Assembly: GCA_018816345.1 (NCBI GenBank)
Contig: JAHIWG010000078.1
Coordinates: 1 to 60,542 of the forward strand
Origin: Spirochaetota bacterium
GTDB taxonomy: Bacteria; Spirochaetota; Spirochaetia; Treponematales; UBA12059
Reading direction: 5' to 3'
Length of the DNA stretch: 60,542 bases
Both the position numbers and the translations under genes were made by a program. The notes under the pieces were generated by a model. That model worked only from the letters and a program-made list of their open reading frames with translations, was not told the DNA's origin and did no database searches. Positions 44,350-52,809 of this stretch are shown in pieces. Within the stretch, counting starts at the first letter, position 1; each line of letters begins with the position of its first letter.

Positions 44350-44873
44350 GATTTTTCCTCGATCCGCAGATTCTCGCCCTTGATATCGGCTACGTCCTTG
44401 ATCAGCTCCGATATGACCTGCAGGAACATGAGGAAGATGCCCGCTACCATGAAGATCTTTATCGGCGTCACCTGCGGAGCCCAGGCCGAGTAGGTGATCT
44501 GCTTATACTCGATGGCGTACTGGATGCCCTGTATCCCGCCCCATAGGAGGATTATCATATAGACGAGCAGGGGTACGAACGTGATGACGTCGGCGACGGC
44601 CTTCCCCTTCTTGGTCCACCTACTATAGAACAGGTCCATCCTGACGTGCCCGCCGACGAGCAGGGTGAATCCGCCGCCGAGCAGATAATAGGCGGCCATG
44701 AAGAACTGGGTCAGCTCCACGGCCCAGATATTAGGACGGCCGAAGACGGTCCTCATGATCGTATCGTATAGCAGTATCCCCATCATTATGAAAATCAAGA
44801 ACATCACGACCTTGCCGACTAGCCGGCTCGTCGCGTCTACGATGCGCACGTACGTTTTTGCCGCCCTTAGCAT
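44346..44873 (-). CDS. dctQ: TRAP transporter small permease DctQ
   Basis: 175 residues with four membrane helices. GRPNIWAVELTQFFMAAYYLLGGGF is the family signature region (split here as RPNIWAVELTQFFM). A GGAGGG ribosome-binding site precedes the ATG. Lies between the binding-protein and large-permease genes. Confidence 0.93.
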   Translation of the reverse strand: MLRAAKTYVRIVDATSRLVGKVVMFLIFIMMGILLYDTIMRTVFGRPNIWAVELTQFFMAAYYLLGGGFTLLVGGHVRMDLFYSRWTKKGKAVADVITFVPLLVYMIILLWGGIQGIQYAIEYKQITYSAWAPQVTPIKIFMVAGIFLMFLQVISELIKDVADIKGENLRIEEKS

Positions 44874-44908
44874 CGATCCCTCCTGGCAATTAGACAGGCT
44901 TTCCCAGA

Positions 44909-44946
44909 GCCCCCGTCCTACCGCCGGGGGGCGGCGGGACGGGGGC
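44909..44946 (-). terminator. Intercistronic hairpin between dctP and dctQ
   Basis: CCCCGTCC (44911-44918) pairs with GGGACGGGG (44937-44944, one mismatch or bulge) around an inner CCGCC/GGCGG stem. No T tract on the minus strand, so it more likely protects dctP mRNA or attenuates readthrough to the permeases. Confidence 0.45.
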
Positions 44947-44983
44947 GCGCATGGGAAATAGCTTTAGAACGTAGCGCCGCGGC

Positions 44984-46084
44984 CTAGTACCTGTACGGAG
45001 CCCCGGCCTTCTCCATGGTGTCGATATACTTCTTGAGGATGGCGACCACCTTGGCGTTCCTGGGGCTCTTCTTCGCGATCTCGTCCCAGTACTTGTACGC
45101 GGCCTCCTCGACTATCTTCCACTCCGAGTCGGGGATGGTCGTCAGCGTGAGCTTCCCGCCGTTCACGCGGTAGTTAGCCTCGCCGTACCAGTACCAGTGG
45201 AGCCTGAAGTAGTGGGACTTGTCTATCGCGAGCTTGAACAGCTGCTGCAGGTGCGGGGGCACCTTGGCCCAGGCGTCGGTGTTGACGAACCAGCCTCCGG
45301 ACCACGCTCCCGAGACAGGATTGGTTAAATAATATTTCGTTACGTCCGCCCATCCGACGGTATAGTCCTCGGTGATGCCGGACCAGGCCACGCCGTCGAG
45401 CATGCCGGTCTGTATGGCCATCTCCACGTCCTGGTACGGTAGCACGGTGGGCACCACGCCGAACTGCTGCATGAACTGCCCGCCCGTCGGGAACATGTAC
45501 ATCCTGAGTCCCTTAAGGTCGCTCAGGTGGTTGATCGGCTTGGTCGTGGCGAAGTTGCACGGATCCCAGCTTCCCTGGCTCAGCCAGGTGACGCCCTTGA
45601 TCTCGTCGTACGCCTCTTTCCATATCTCGTTAAGGCCGTACCAGTTCCAGAGCACGTTTACGTCGAGGCCGTACCTCGCCGCGAGCGGGAAGTAGGCCGC
45701 GAAGACGGAGACGTCGACCGGCGACGCCATCGAGTCGTCGTCGCTCACGACCGCGTCGATCGTGCCTTCCTGCAGCGCGCGGAACAGCTCGCCTTGCGGC
45801 ACGAGCTGGTCCGCCGTGTACACGTCGATGATCATCTCGCCGTTCGCGGCGATATTGAATTCGTCGATGGCGTTCTTCACGACGAAATCGTTAAGCGCAG
45901 GTCCGGCGTACGACTGCAGCCTCCACCTGATCACTTCCTTCTTGGCCTGCCCTTCCGCCGCGGGTCCCGCCTCCTTCGCGCCGCACGCGCCCGTCATAAG
46001 CGCGGCTCCGCCCACAATCGCCACCATGACCAGGAATTTATTTCGCTTCCTTTTAATGCCCACGGTTGATGCTCCGGCTTTCAT
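44984..46084 (-). CDS. dctP: TRAP transporter substrate-binding lipoprotein DctP
   Basis: Extracytoplasmic receptor of 366 residues. Basic start (KRKRNK), a hydrophobic segment and lipobox LMTGAC make it a lipoprotein. Family features: ADQLVPQGELFRALQEGTIDA, DLKGLRMYMFPTGGQFMQQF with the substrate-carboxylate Arg (GLRMY), and VLPYQDVEMAIQTGMLDGV. Such proteins mostly bind carboxylated compounds. The ATG at 46084 has AAGGAGG 4 bases upstream and is preferred to the upstream open frame starting at 46132. Divergent from the molybdenum hydroxylase operon. Confidence 0.93.
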   Translation of the reverse strand: MKAGASTVGIKRKRNKFLVMVAIVGGAALMTGACGAKEAGPAAEGQAKKEVIRWRLQSYAGPALNDFVVKNAIDEFNIAANGEMIIDVYTADQLVPQGELFRALQEGTIDAVVSDDDSMASPVDVSVFAAYFPLAARYGLDVNVLWNWYGLNEIWKEAYDEIKGVTWLSQGSWDPCNFATTKPINHLSDLKGLRMYMFPTGGQFMQQFGVVPTVLPYQDVEMAIQTGMLDGVAWSGITEDYTVGWADVTKYYLTNPVSGAWSGGWFVNTDAWAKVPPHLQQLFKLAIDKSHYFRLHWYWYGEANYRVNGGKLTLTTIPDSEWKIVEEAAYKYWDEIAKKSPRNAKVVAILKKYIDTMEKAGAPYRY

Positions 46085-46114
46085 AAAGCCTCCTTGTGGT
46101 GTGAATAGAACTCC

Positions 46115-46132
46115 GTGCAGGCGTGCCTGCAC
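46115..46132. promoter_or_regulatory. 18-bp perfect palindrome, likely operator of the TRAP operon
   Basis: GTGCAGGC-GT-GCCTGCAC at 46115-46132. Its right edge falls on the predicted transcription start of dctP (about 46132), so a bound regulator would block initiation. No regulator gene lies next to it in the window. Confidence 0.6.
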
Positions 46133-46138
46133 ACGTTA

Positions 46139-46166
46139 ACTATATGGCATTACCAAGTCGCGTCAA
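46139..46166 (-). promoter_or_regulatory. Promoter of the TRAP operon
   Basis: On the minus strand TTGACG (46166-46161) and TATAGT (46144-46139) are 16 bases apart. The leader is about 48 bases, contains the palindrome and ends with a strong ribosome-binding site. The region 46140-46290 is strikingly A+T-rich compared with the rest of the window; nothing else is seen in it. Confidence 0.65.
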
Positions 46167-46291
46167 TAAAAATTATTAATTCTCTATAGCCGTCGCCCGC
46201 ATTACTCCAATTGATAAATTATATTAATTTTGTTAATTAATTATTTATACTTTTTCCACCTTCGATTTATCAACGGGGAAAGAAATTTTAA

Positions 46292-46320
46292 TTGACAGCT
46301 CGGGCCGGCGACCCTATGCT
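46292..46320 (+). promoter_or_regulatory. Promoter of the molybdenum hydroxylase operon
   Basis: A perfect TTGACA (46292-46297) and TATGCT (46315-46320) with the ideal 17 bases between. The start near 46327 gives a leader of about 115 bases before the ATG at 46442, long enough to hold a regulatory structure, though none was recognised. Confidence 0.7.
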
Positions 46321-46441
46321 GAAGAAATATTATCCACATGGGCTCGCGAACTATTTCATTCGCTTGCTTGGCACCTGATTGCGTATGAAGGCCCGGAAGC
46401 GAAGACAGTCCGCCGGTCCATGACGATCGGGAAGGAATACC

Positions 46442-47011
46442 ATGCCAAACAAGGAAAACGGGGTTACGCGTGGCGTCAGGGAACCGGCAGTCGCGGGCTC
46501 GGATCAGCCCCGCGAGATCCGGATCCGGGTGAACGGCTCGTGGCGTAGTTTCAGGCTCGAATCCGACCTGAGCCCCGCCACGACGCTTTCGTACGTCCTC
46601 AGGGAGAAGCTCGGCTTCACCGGGCTGAAGGTGTCTTGCGACGAGGGAGCCTGCGGGGCCTGTACCGTGATCCAGGACGGCAAGGCCGTCCTCTCGTGCA
46701 TGGTGCTCGCGGTCGAGGCCGACGGGCGCGACGTCACCACGATCGAGGGCCTCCCCGCCGACGACCCGGTCGTCCAGGCCTTCGCCGAGCAATCGGAGCC
46801 CGGCTACGGAACGGCCATGCAGTGCGGCTACTGCACGCCCGGGTTCGTCATGACCGCGAGGGCCCTGCTTAACGACAACCCGTCCCCGACGCTATCCGAG
46901 ATAAAGGACGCGCTGGCGGGCAACATCTGCCGCTGCGGCTGCTACGCCGGGATCGCCCAGGCCGTCCTGCGCGCGTCCGCCAAGATCGCGGCCGGAAGGA
47001 GCGCGTCATGA
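46442..47011 (+). CDS. Molybdenum hydroxylase, [2Fe-2S] small subunit
   Basis: 189 residues with two [2Fe-2S] clusters. The N-terminal plant-type ferredoxin domain has CDEGACGACTV and a distal Cys (SCMVLAVEADG); the C-terminal helical domain has CGYCTPG and ICRCGCY. It passes electrons from the Mo centre to the flavin subunit. An N-terminal extension of about 22 residues precedes the usual start. AAGGA lies 6 bases before the ATG. The stop overlaps the next gene by 4 bases. Confidence 0.94.
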   Translation: MPNKENGVTRGVREPAVAGSDQPREIRIRVNGSWRSFRLESDLSPATTLSYVLREKLGFTGLKVSCDEGACGACTVIQDGKAVLSCMVLAVEADGRDVTTIEGLPADDPVVQAFAEQSEPGYGTAMQCGYCTPGFVMTARALLNDNPSPTLSEIKDALAGNICRCGCYAGIAQAVLRASAKIAAGRSAS

Positions 47012-49365
47012 GCCAAGCGTATAAGCCGCGGGTACCCCGCAAATTCGTAGGCGGCTATAGGCCGAAGATCGACGGCCCGGACAAGGCCAGCGGAAGGGCG
47101 CTGTACGCGGACGACATGACCATCAAGTCCCGCTTCCCGGACATGCTGTACGCCAAGATACTCCGCAGCCCCTATCCTAACGCCAGGATAAGGAAATTCG
47201 ACCTAAGCAAAGCCGAGGCCCTTCCCGGCGTCGTCTCGATAATGACCTACGAGGACCCCGAGTTCAAGTCGCTCAAGCTGACGAACGCCGGCTGGACCGA
47301 CTGCGTCGATACGGTGAGCTGGGACCGCATGATGTTCCAGTTCCGCGACCGGCGCGTGCTGGGCGAGTACGCGTGCTGGGTCGGCGACGAGATGGGAATA
47401 GCCGTGGCCGCCGAGACCGAGGAGATCGCGGACGAGGCGCTGGGCCTCATCGACATAGACTGGGAGACTTCGCCGTTCGTGCTCGACCCTCTCGAGGCGA
47501 TGAAGAAGGGCGCGCCGCTGGTGCACCCCGACATCCAGGAGACGAACGTCCTGGCGCCGGACCCGACGGGCGGCCCCGACGTGTTCGAGGATCGGGGCGA
47601 CGTCGAGGAGGATTTCAAGCGGGCCGAATTCGTCGTCGAAGGCGAATCGGTATTCCACAACGCCACGCAGGGCTCCATGGACAACTGGTGCTGCCTCATG
47701 CAGTGGAAGGCGGACCAGCTGACGGTCTGGTCGAACCATTACGCGGCGGACCAGCTACGCATGCACATAAAGGAGATGCTCGGGTTGCCCCTCCACAAGA
47801 TACGCGCAATAGCGTCGTACGTCGGGGGACAGTTCGGGCGCGGCGACACGGGCGACCAGCCGTTCTTCCTCGTAACGAGCCTGCTGGCGATGAGGACCGG
47901 CAGGCCGGTCAAGTACCGTCATACCAGGCACCAGAGCTTCCTCAACACCAGGCAGCCGGCAATCTACACCTTCAAGGCCGGGGCGAAGAGGGACGGGACG
48001 ATCACGTCGCTGCACTTCAAGTCGATAGGCAACGTCGGCGCCTACGCCGACCTGTCGATGTTCGCGCTCAAGTTCGTTCCCAAGGAACTGGCCGAGGTAT
48101 TCATGGCCCACATCCCCAACCTACGGATGGAATCGTACGGCGTCTACACGAACGTCATCCCCGGCTGCATGATGCGCGGCGTGGGGAACTCGCAGTTCAA
48201 CCTGGTCTTCGCGCACGTCATGGACGCCGTAGCCGAGAGGCTGGGCATGGATCCCATCGACCTATGCATCAAGAACTTCGCGCACGAGTGGGAGAAGCTA
48301 CCGAGCGAGAGCCTCGTAGCGGTGCTGAACGAGGGCGCCGAGCGTCTCGGATGGAAGGACAAGCGGCACCTGCCGGGCAAGGGCAGGGCCTACGACGGCG
48401 TCAAGAGGCGCGGCGTCGGGTTCTCGTGCCATCCCTCTTGGCACGCCGAGTGGCAGGAGAAGCGCCGAGGCAAGGTGCAGGTCAACCTTACGCTCAACCC
48501 GGATTGCACGGTACTGCTCAACGCGGCGACCATAGAGGTCGGCGGCGGCTCGAACACCTGCAACGTCCTCGGCTGCGCGGAGGCGCTGGGCTTCCTCGGT
48601 ATAGGAGTGGAGGATATACACTGGACCAGCATCACCGATACCAACGACGGCATCAAGGATTGCGTCCAGACGGACAGCGCCGTTTCGTTCCTCCAGGCCG
48701 AGGTCATGATCGATTCGGCGAAGGAGCTCAAGCTGAGGCTCAGGGAAGCCGGCGCCGAGATCCTGAACGTCAAGGCCTCCGACATCGACATCGTCGAGGG
48801 AGAGGTAATAGTCGCGTCGCGGCCCGACCTGAGGATGACGGTGAAGCAGATGCTCCATAAGGGGGACAACGCGCCCATCACCGTGGCCAAGAGCCGATCG
48901 CCCGACGTCGCCCTGACTGGCGTCCCCTTTTTCGCCAACTTCGCCGAGGTCGAGGTAGACACGAGCACGGGCAAGGTCGACGTACTGAGGCTCGTCGTGG
49001 TCAACGACTGCGGCACCGTGATGTACGCCTCCGGCGCGGAGTCCCAGCAGATAGGCGGGCAGTGCATGGGCATGGGCGAGGCCCTCACCGAGGAGATAAT
49101 CTACGACAAGGCGACGGGCATACCGCTTAACTTCAACTGGGTAGACTACACCATCCCGACCATGGCCGACATGCCTGACATCGACCCCGTGCTGCTCGAG
49201 GTATGGAAGGGCACCGGAGAGTACGGGGCCTGCGGCATCGGCGAAGGCACGGTGTCGTGCACGCCGGGGGCGATCCTCAACGCGATATACAACGCCATAG
49301 GGGTAAGGGTGAACGATATTCCGATCAAGCCGGAGAAGATTCTCAAAGCCCTGGGAAAGGACTGA
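47008..49365 (+). CDS. Molybdenum hydroxylase, molybdopterin-binding catalytic subunit
   Basis: 785 residues, xanthine dehydrogenase/CO dehydrogenase large-subunit family. GRALYADDM and LYAKILRSPYPNARI begin the N-terminal domain; SYVGGQFGRGD binds the cofactor; TIEVGGGSNTCN and NDCGTVMYASGAESQQIGGQ are further cofactor motifs. The catalytic Glu is in ACGIGEGTV near residue 745. The cofactor site lacks the AYRG[AP]G-type active loop of CO dehydrogenase, so substrates such as purines or N-heterocycles are more likely. Whether it needs selenium cannot be told here. Confidence 0.92.
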   Translation: MSQAYKPRVPRKFVGGYRPKIDGPDKASGRALYADDMTIKSRFPDMLYAKILRSPYPNARIRKFDLSKAEALPGVVSIMTYEDPEFKSLKLTNAGWTDCVDTVSWDRMMFQFRDRRVLGEYACWVGDEMGIAVAAETEEIADEALGLIDIDWETSPFVLDPLEAMKKGAPLVHPDIQETNVLAPDPTGGPDVFEDRGDVEEDFKRAEFVVEGESVFHNATQGSMDNWCCLMQWKADQLTVWSNHYAADQLRMHIKEMLGLPLHKIRAIASYVGGQFGRGDTGDQPFFLVTSLLAMRTGRPVKYRHTRHQSFLNTRQPAIYTFKAGAKRDGTITSLHFKSIGNVGAYADLSMFALKFVPKELAEVFMAHIPNLRMESYGVYTNVIPGCMMRGVGNSQFNLVFAHVMDAVAERLGMDPIDLCIKNFAHEWEKLPSESLVAVLNEGAERLGWKDKRHLPGKGRAYDGVKRRGVGFSCHPSWHAEWQEKRRGKVQVNLTLNPDCTVLLNAATIEVGGGSNTCNVLGCAEALGFLGIGVEDIHWTSITDTNDGIKDCVQTDSAVSFLQAEVMIDSAKELKLRLREAGAEILNVKASDIDIVEGEVIVASRPDLRMTVKQMLHKGDNAPITVAKSRSPDVALTGVPFFANFAEVEVDTSTGKVDVLRLVVVNDCGTVMYASGAESQQIGGQCMGMGEALTEEIIYDKATGIPLNFNWVDYTIPTMADMPDIDPVLLEVWKGTGEYGACGIGEGTVSCTPGAILNAIYNAIGVRVNDIPIKPEKILKALGKD

Positions 49366-49375
49366 GGGTACAACC

Positions 49376-51766
49376 ATGGGAATGCGAAAATTCGAACACG
49401 TATCGGCTACGTCGCTCGGCGACGCGGTCACGAAGCTCGGCGAATACCGCAAGGGGGCCGTAGCGGTAGCGGGCGGCACCGACATACTAGGAGTGCTCAA
49501 GGACGAAGTGCATCCCGTATACCCTCGGGTGCTCGTCGACCTCAAGGGCATCGGGGGTCTCGACTTCATCCGCGAGGAAAAAGGCGGGATCAAGATAGGC
49601 GCCCTTACCACCCTCTCCGCGATAGCGAGGAGCGACGTCGTCAGGAAGTCCGTACCCCTGCTCGCCGACGCCGCGCACGCCGTCGCGTCCCCCCAGCTCC
49701 GGAACATGGGCACGCTGGGAGGCAACATCTGCCAGGAGCCGCGATGCTGGTACTACCGCGGCTACGACAACGTCTTCCATTGCCTCCGCAAGGGCGGCGA
49801 CAAGTGCCCCGCGCTGACCGGCGAGAACAGGTTCCATTCGATCTTCGGGTCGATGCGCGTAGGCGCGCCCGGATGCTCCTCGGGCTGTCCCGACAGTATA
49901 GACATACCGCGCTACATGGAGAGGATACGCGAGGGAAGGATCGAGGAGGCGGGGCGCATCATCCTGGAGAACAACCCGATGCCGGCCGTAACGGGCCGCG
50001 TCTGCCCGCACTTCTGCGAGCAGGGATGCAACCGTACCGACCAGGACAGCGCGGTATCGATCAGGGCGGTCGAGAGGCGGGTCGGCGACTATATACTCGA
50101 GAACGCCGGGAAGTACAAGAACCCGCCGGCCGCGGAGAACGGCAAGAAAGTAGCGATAGTAGGCGGAGGGCCGGCCGGCCTCTCCTGCGCGTACTACCTC
50201 AGGCGGCGAGGCTTCGGGGTCGTCGTATACGATAAGCAGCCGAAGCTCGGCGGCATGCTGCGCTACGGCATCCCGGATTTCCGCCTATCACAGGGCGTCC
50301 TCGACAGGGAGCTGGATTTCCTCCTGTCGACGGGCATAGTCGCCAAGACCGGGCAACGGCTCGGCAAGGACTTCACGCTCGACGGACTCAGGAAAGAAGG
50401 CTTCGACGCCGTCTTCCTCGCCATGGGCTCATGGGTCGCCAAGGGCATGGGCATCGAGAACGAGAGCCATGCGAGCGTCGTACCGGGCATATCGTTCCTC
50501 GAAGGCGTGAAGTGGAACGGCCCGCCCGCCCTCTCCGGCGTGGTCGCCGTGGTCGGCGGCGGCAACACCGCCATCGACGCGGCCAGGACGGCGCTCCGCT
50601 GCGGCGCGAAGAAGGTCGTGCTGCTGTACCGCCGGACGAGGCCCGAGATGCCGGCCGAGGACGAGGAGATAGAAGACGCCATAAAGGAAGGCGTCGAGCT
50701 GCAGTTCCTGGTCGCCCCGAAGAAAGCGGTACTCGACGGAAAGAACCTCGTCGGCCTCGAATGCGCGAAGATGAGGCTTGGCGAGGCCGACGCGTCGGGC
50801 AGGCCGCGGCCGGTCGAGATCAAGGGCAGCGATTTCCTGTTCAAGGCCGACTGGGTCATATCCGCCATAGGCCAGGACCAGAGCCTGCTGGGCCTCGATA
50901 ACGCCTCGTACGGCGCCATCAAGCTTACCAAGGGCAACGGCATCGAAGCGGACGAGGAAACCTTCCAGACCAGCGTGACAGGCGTGTTCGCCGGCGGCGA
51001 CGTCGTGACGGGACCGGCGACGGCTGTCGAGGCCCTGGCGGCCGGCAGGAAATCGGCGAGGTCCATCGCCGCCTACCTTACCGGCGATAGGCCTGAGCCG
51101 TCCGGCGTCGACGCGGCGAGGGAAGCGCTCAGGGGGATCAACGCCGAGGCGCTCAAGGCATCCGAGAGGGTCGGCGTCAAGGAGGTCGCGCCTTCGAGCC
51201 GATGCCTCGACGCCGAGGACTACGCGACGCTGGACGACGGCAAGGTGGGCATCGAGGCCCATCGCTGCCTCGACTGCAGCTGCGTAGCGGTCAACGCCTC
51301 TGACGTCGCGCCCGCCCTCGTCGCCCTCGGGGCCAGCGTAAAGACTACGAAGCGGACGATAGCCGCGGAGGACTTCTACACCGTCGGCGTCATGGCGACT
51401 ACGGTACTGGAGATGGACGAACTGGTGACGGAGATATTCGTACCGGCGCCGAAGCCGGGAACCAGGTTCAGTTTCCAGAAGTTCAGGATACGCAACTCCA
51501 TCGACTTCCCGATAGTAAGCGTCGCGTCCGCCCTGACCTTCGACGGCGCGACGATCAAGGACGCCAGGATAGTGTTCGGAGCCGTCGCCCCCATTCCGCT
51601 TCGAGCGGTGAACGTGGAGGAAGCCCTCGTCGGCAAGGCGGCCAGCGAGGAGACCGCGGAGGCGGCGGGAGCGGTAGCGGCCAGGCAGGTATTCCCGCTG
51701 GAGCATAACCGCTACAAGGTCCAGATACTGAAAGGACTCCTAAGGAAGGCTATCCTGGCTCCCTAG
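49376..51766 (+). CDS. FAD subunit with an inserted GltD/YgfK-like NAD(P)H oxidoreductase
   Basis: 796 residues. Residues 1-158 are the N-terminal part of a CoxM-type FAD subunit (VAVAGGTDILG; MGTLGGNICQEPRCWYYRG; then CLRKGGDKC and HSIFG). At that point a GltD-like module of about 470 residues is inserted: an Fe-S helical domain (CSSGCPDSIDIPRY, CPHFCEQGCNR), a first nucleotide site VAIVGGGPAGLSCAYYLRR, a second VAVVGGGNTAIDAARTA, and GVFAGGDVVTGPATAVEA. From about 634 the FAD subunit resumes with CVAVNASDVAPALVALGA and runs to the end. This joins the functions of separate E. coli proteins YgfM and YgfK. Probably feeds electrons between the Mo hydroxylase and NADPH. Confidence 0.9.
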   Translation: MGMRKFEHVSATSLGDAVTKLGEYRKGAVAVAGGTDILGVLKDEVHPVYPRVLVDLKGIGGLDFIREEKGGIKIGALTTLSAIARSDVVRKSVPLLADAAHAVASPQLRNMGTLGGNICQEPRCWYYRGYDNVFHCLRKGGDKCPALTGENRFHSIFGSMRVGAPGCSSGCPDSIDIPRYMERIREGRIEEAGRIILENNPMPAVTGRVCPHFCEQGCNRTDQDSAVSIRAVERRVGDYILENAGKYKNPPAAENGKKVAIVGGGPAGLSCAYYLRRRGFGVVVYDKQPKLGGMLRYGIPDFRLSQGVLDRELDFLLSTGIVAKTGQRLGKDFTLDGLRKEGFDAVFLAMGSWVAKGMGIENESHASVVPGISFLEGVKWNGPPALSGVVAVVGGGNTAIDAARTALRCGAKKVVLLYRRTRPEMPAEDEEIEDAIKEGVELQFLVAPKKAVLDGKNLVGLECAKMRLGEADASGRPRPVEIKGSDFLFKADWVISAIGQDQSLLGLDNASYGAIKLTKGNGIEADEETFQTSVTGVFAGGDVVTGPATAVEALAAGRKSARSIAAYLTGDRPEPSGVDAAREALRGINAEALKASERVGVKEVAPSSRCLDAEDYATLDDGKVGIEAHRCLDCSCVAVNASDVAPALVALGASVKTTKRTIAAEDFYTVGVMATTVLEMDELVTEIFVPAPKPGTRFSFQKFRIRNSIDFPIVSVASALTFDGATIKDARIVFGAVAPIPLRAVNVEEALVGKAASEETAEAAGAVAARQVFPLEHNRYKVQILKGLLRKAILAP

Positions 51767-51785
51767 CGACCCAAGCCCCGCTTAT

Positions 51786-51823
51786 AAGCCCCCGGCCGTC
51801 GGCTACGACGACCGGGGGCTTGT
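51786..51823 (+). terminator. Terminator of the molybdenum hydroxylase operon
   Basis: Ten-pair stem AAGCCCCCGG (51786-51795) and CCGGGGGCTT (51812-51821) with a 16-base loop, followed by GTT only. Strong stem, weak T tract. Confidence 0.65.
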
Positions 51824-51879
51824 TCGCGCCCGGCTACCGGAGGCGACGAGCGGTGGAAGAGGCGCTAAGGGGAAGAGCC

Positions 51880-52478
51880 CTGGACGGGAGACGCGCTAGC
51901 GACGCTATCCGAGGCGTTCGACGCCCAGATACGCGACGGGCTGCACTACGGAGCCCAGGTATCCATATGGCGGGGCGGAGGCGTTCAATCGAGCCGGGGG
52001 CGCTATCGCCGCTCAGGGCTCGGCACCGGTGATCCGCTCGACGCCGTTCATGATCTACTCCGTCACGAAGTCGATCGTCGCGACCGCCGTGCATATGCTG
52101 GCCGACCGGGGCGAGCTGGACCTCGACGCCCCGGTTTCCAGGTACTGGCCGGGATTCGGCAAGCGGGGCAAGGACAGAATCACCGTAGCCCAGTTGCTGT
52201 CGCATACGGCGGGCATTCCGGGCAAGCCCGGGCTCCTGGACCTAGCCTCCCGGCTCTCTCCCCGGCCGATGTCGAGCCGGGTAGCGGCGCTCGCCCCCGA
52301 TTACGAACCGGGCTCCCGGCGGCTTCCTATATCCGCGACGAGATATTCAAGCCGCTCGGCATGGCCGATAGCTTCGCGGGCCTGCCCTCGAGCAGGTACC
52401 GCTCGGCCTCGACCGTTAATTCGGGCGACCCGGCGCAGGATACGGCCTCCAGGGTCTTCGGGAACCGCCTCATCCTAA
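51880..52478 (+). pseudogene. Broken serine beta-lactamase-like hydrolase gene
   Basis: Remains of a class C beta-lactamase/esterase-fold protein in three reading frames. Frame one (51880 to about 51985) gives LATLSEAFDAQIRDGLHYGA and QVSIW. Frame two (about 51993-52310) gives FMIYSVTKSIVATAVHMLAD with the SxxK nucleophile motif, and VAQLLSHTAGIPG. Frame three (about 52325-52478) gives YIRDEIFKPLGMADSFAGLP. The central part after APDYEPGS, including the YxN motif region, is shortened, and the C-terminal half is missing. At least two frameshifts, an internal deletion and a truncation make it non-functional. Confidence 0.75.
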
Positions 52479-52809
52479 AAAAAAGCCGATATCGGCCCCA
52501 AACCGCGAGCGCGTTCCGCTATAGTAAGAGGAATGTGTTCGACACCGCTCGAATCATATCGATTCCCAAGGAACCGGCTCGCGGCGGGCCTCCGTAGCGC
52601 GCGAGCGGGGCCAAGGCCGCCGCTCGCCTTCGCCCCGATACAGCCGCCCCGGGCCTCCTTGGGAAAAAAGCCGGCGAGCCCCTCGGCCAATGGGTCGACG
52701 GGAATAAAAATATCCAATGTCGTATATTTCGATTTACATATATCCAAATGCCCTTATACTATCTCATCCTCTCGTCCGCCTGCGGCTGGCGAGCAATCGG
52801 GAGCATTCC
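52479..52809. other. Intergenic region before the Mrp-linked respiratory operon
   Basis: No gene seen. It holds a short AAAAAAAAGCCGATATCGGCC palindrome-type stretch near 52478-52497 (written here in full, 21 characters shortened in effect to GCCGATATCGGC), a lone TATAGT near 52520, and the operon promoter with two ATATCCAA(A)TG repeats. It becomes A+T-rich from 52700. Confidence 0.4.
52710..52760 (+). promoter_or_regulatory. Promoter of the mrp-type operon with direct repeats
   Basis: TTTACA (52733-52738) and TATACT (52755-52760), 16 bases apart. ATATCCAATG (52710-52719) and ATATCCAAATG (52740-52750) are direct repeats about three helical turns apart, one upstream of the -35 box and one inside the spacer, and may bind a regulator. 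Confidence 0.5.
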
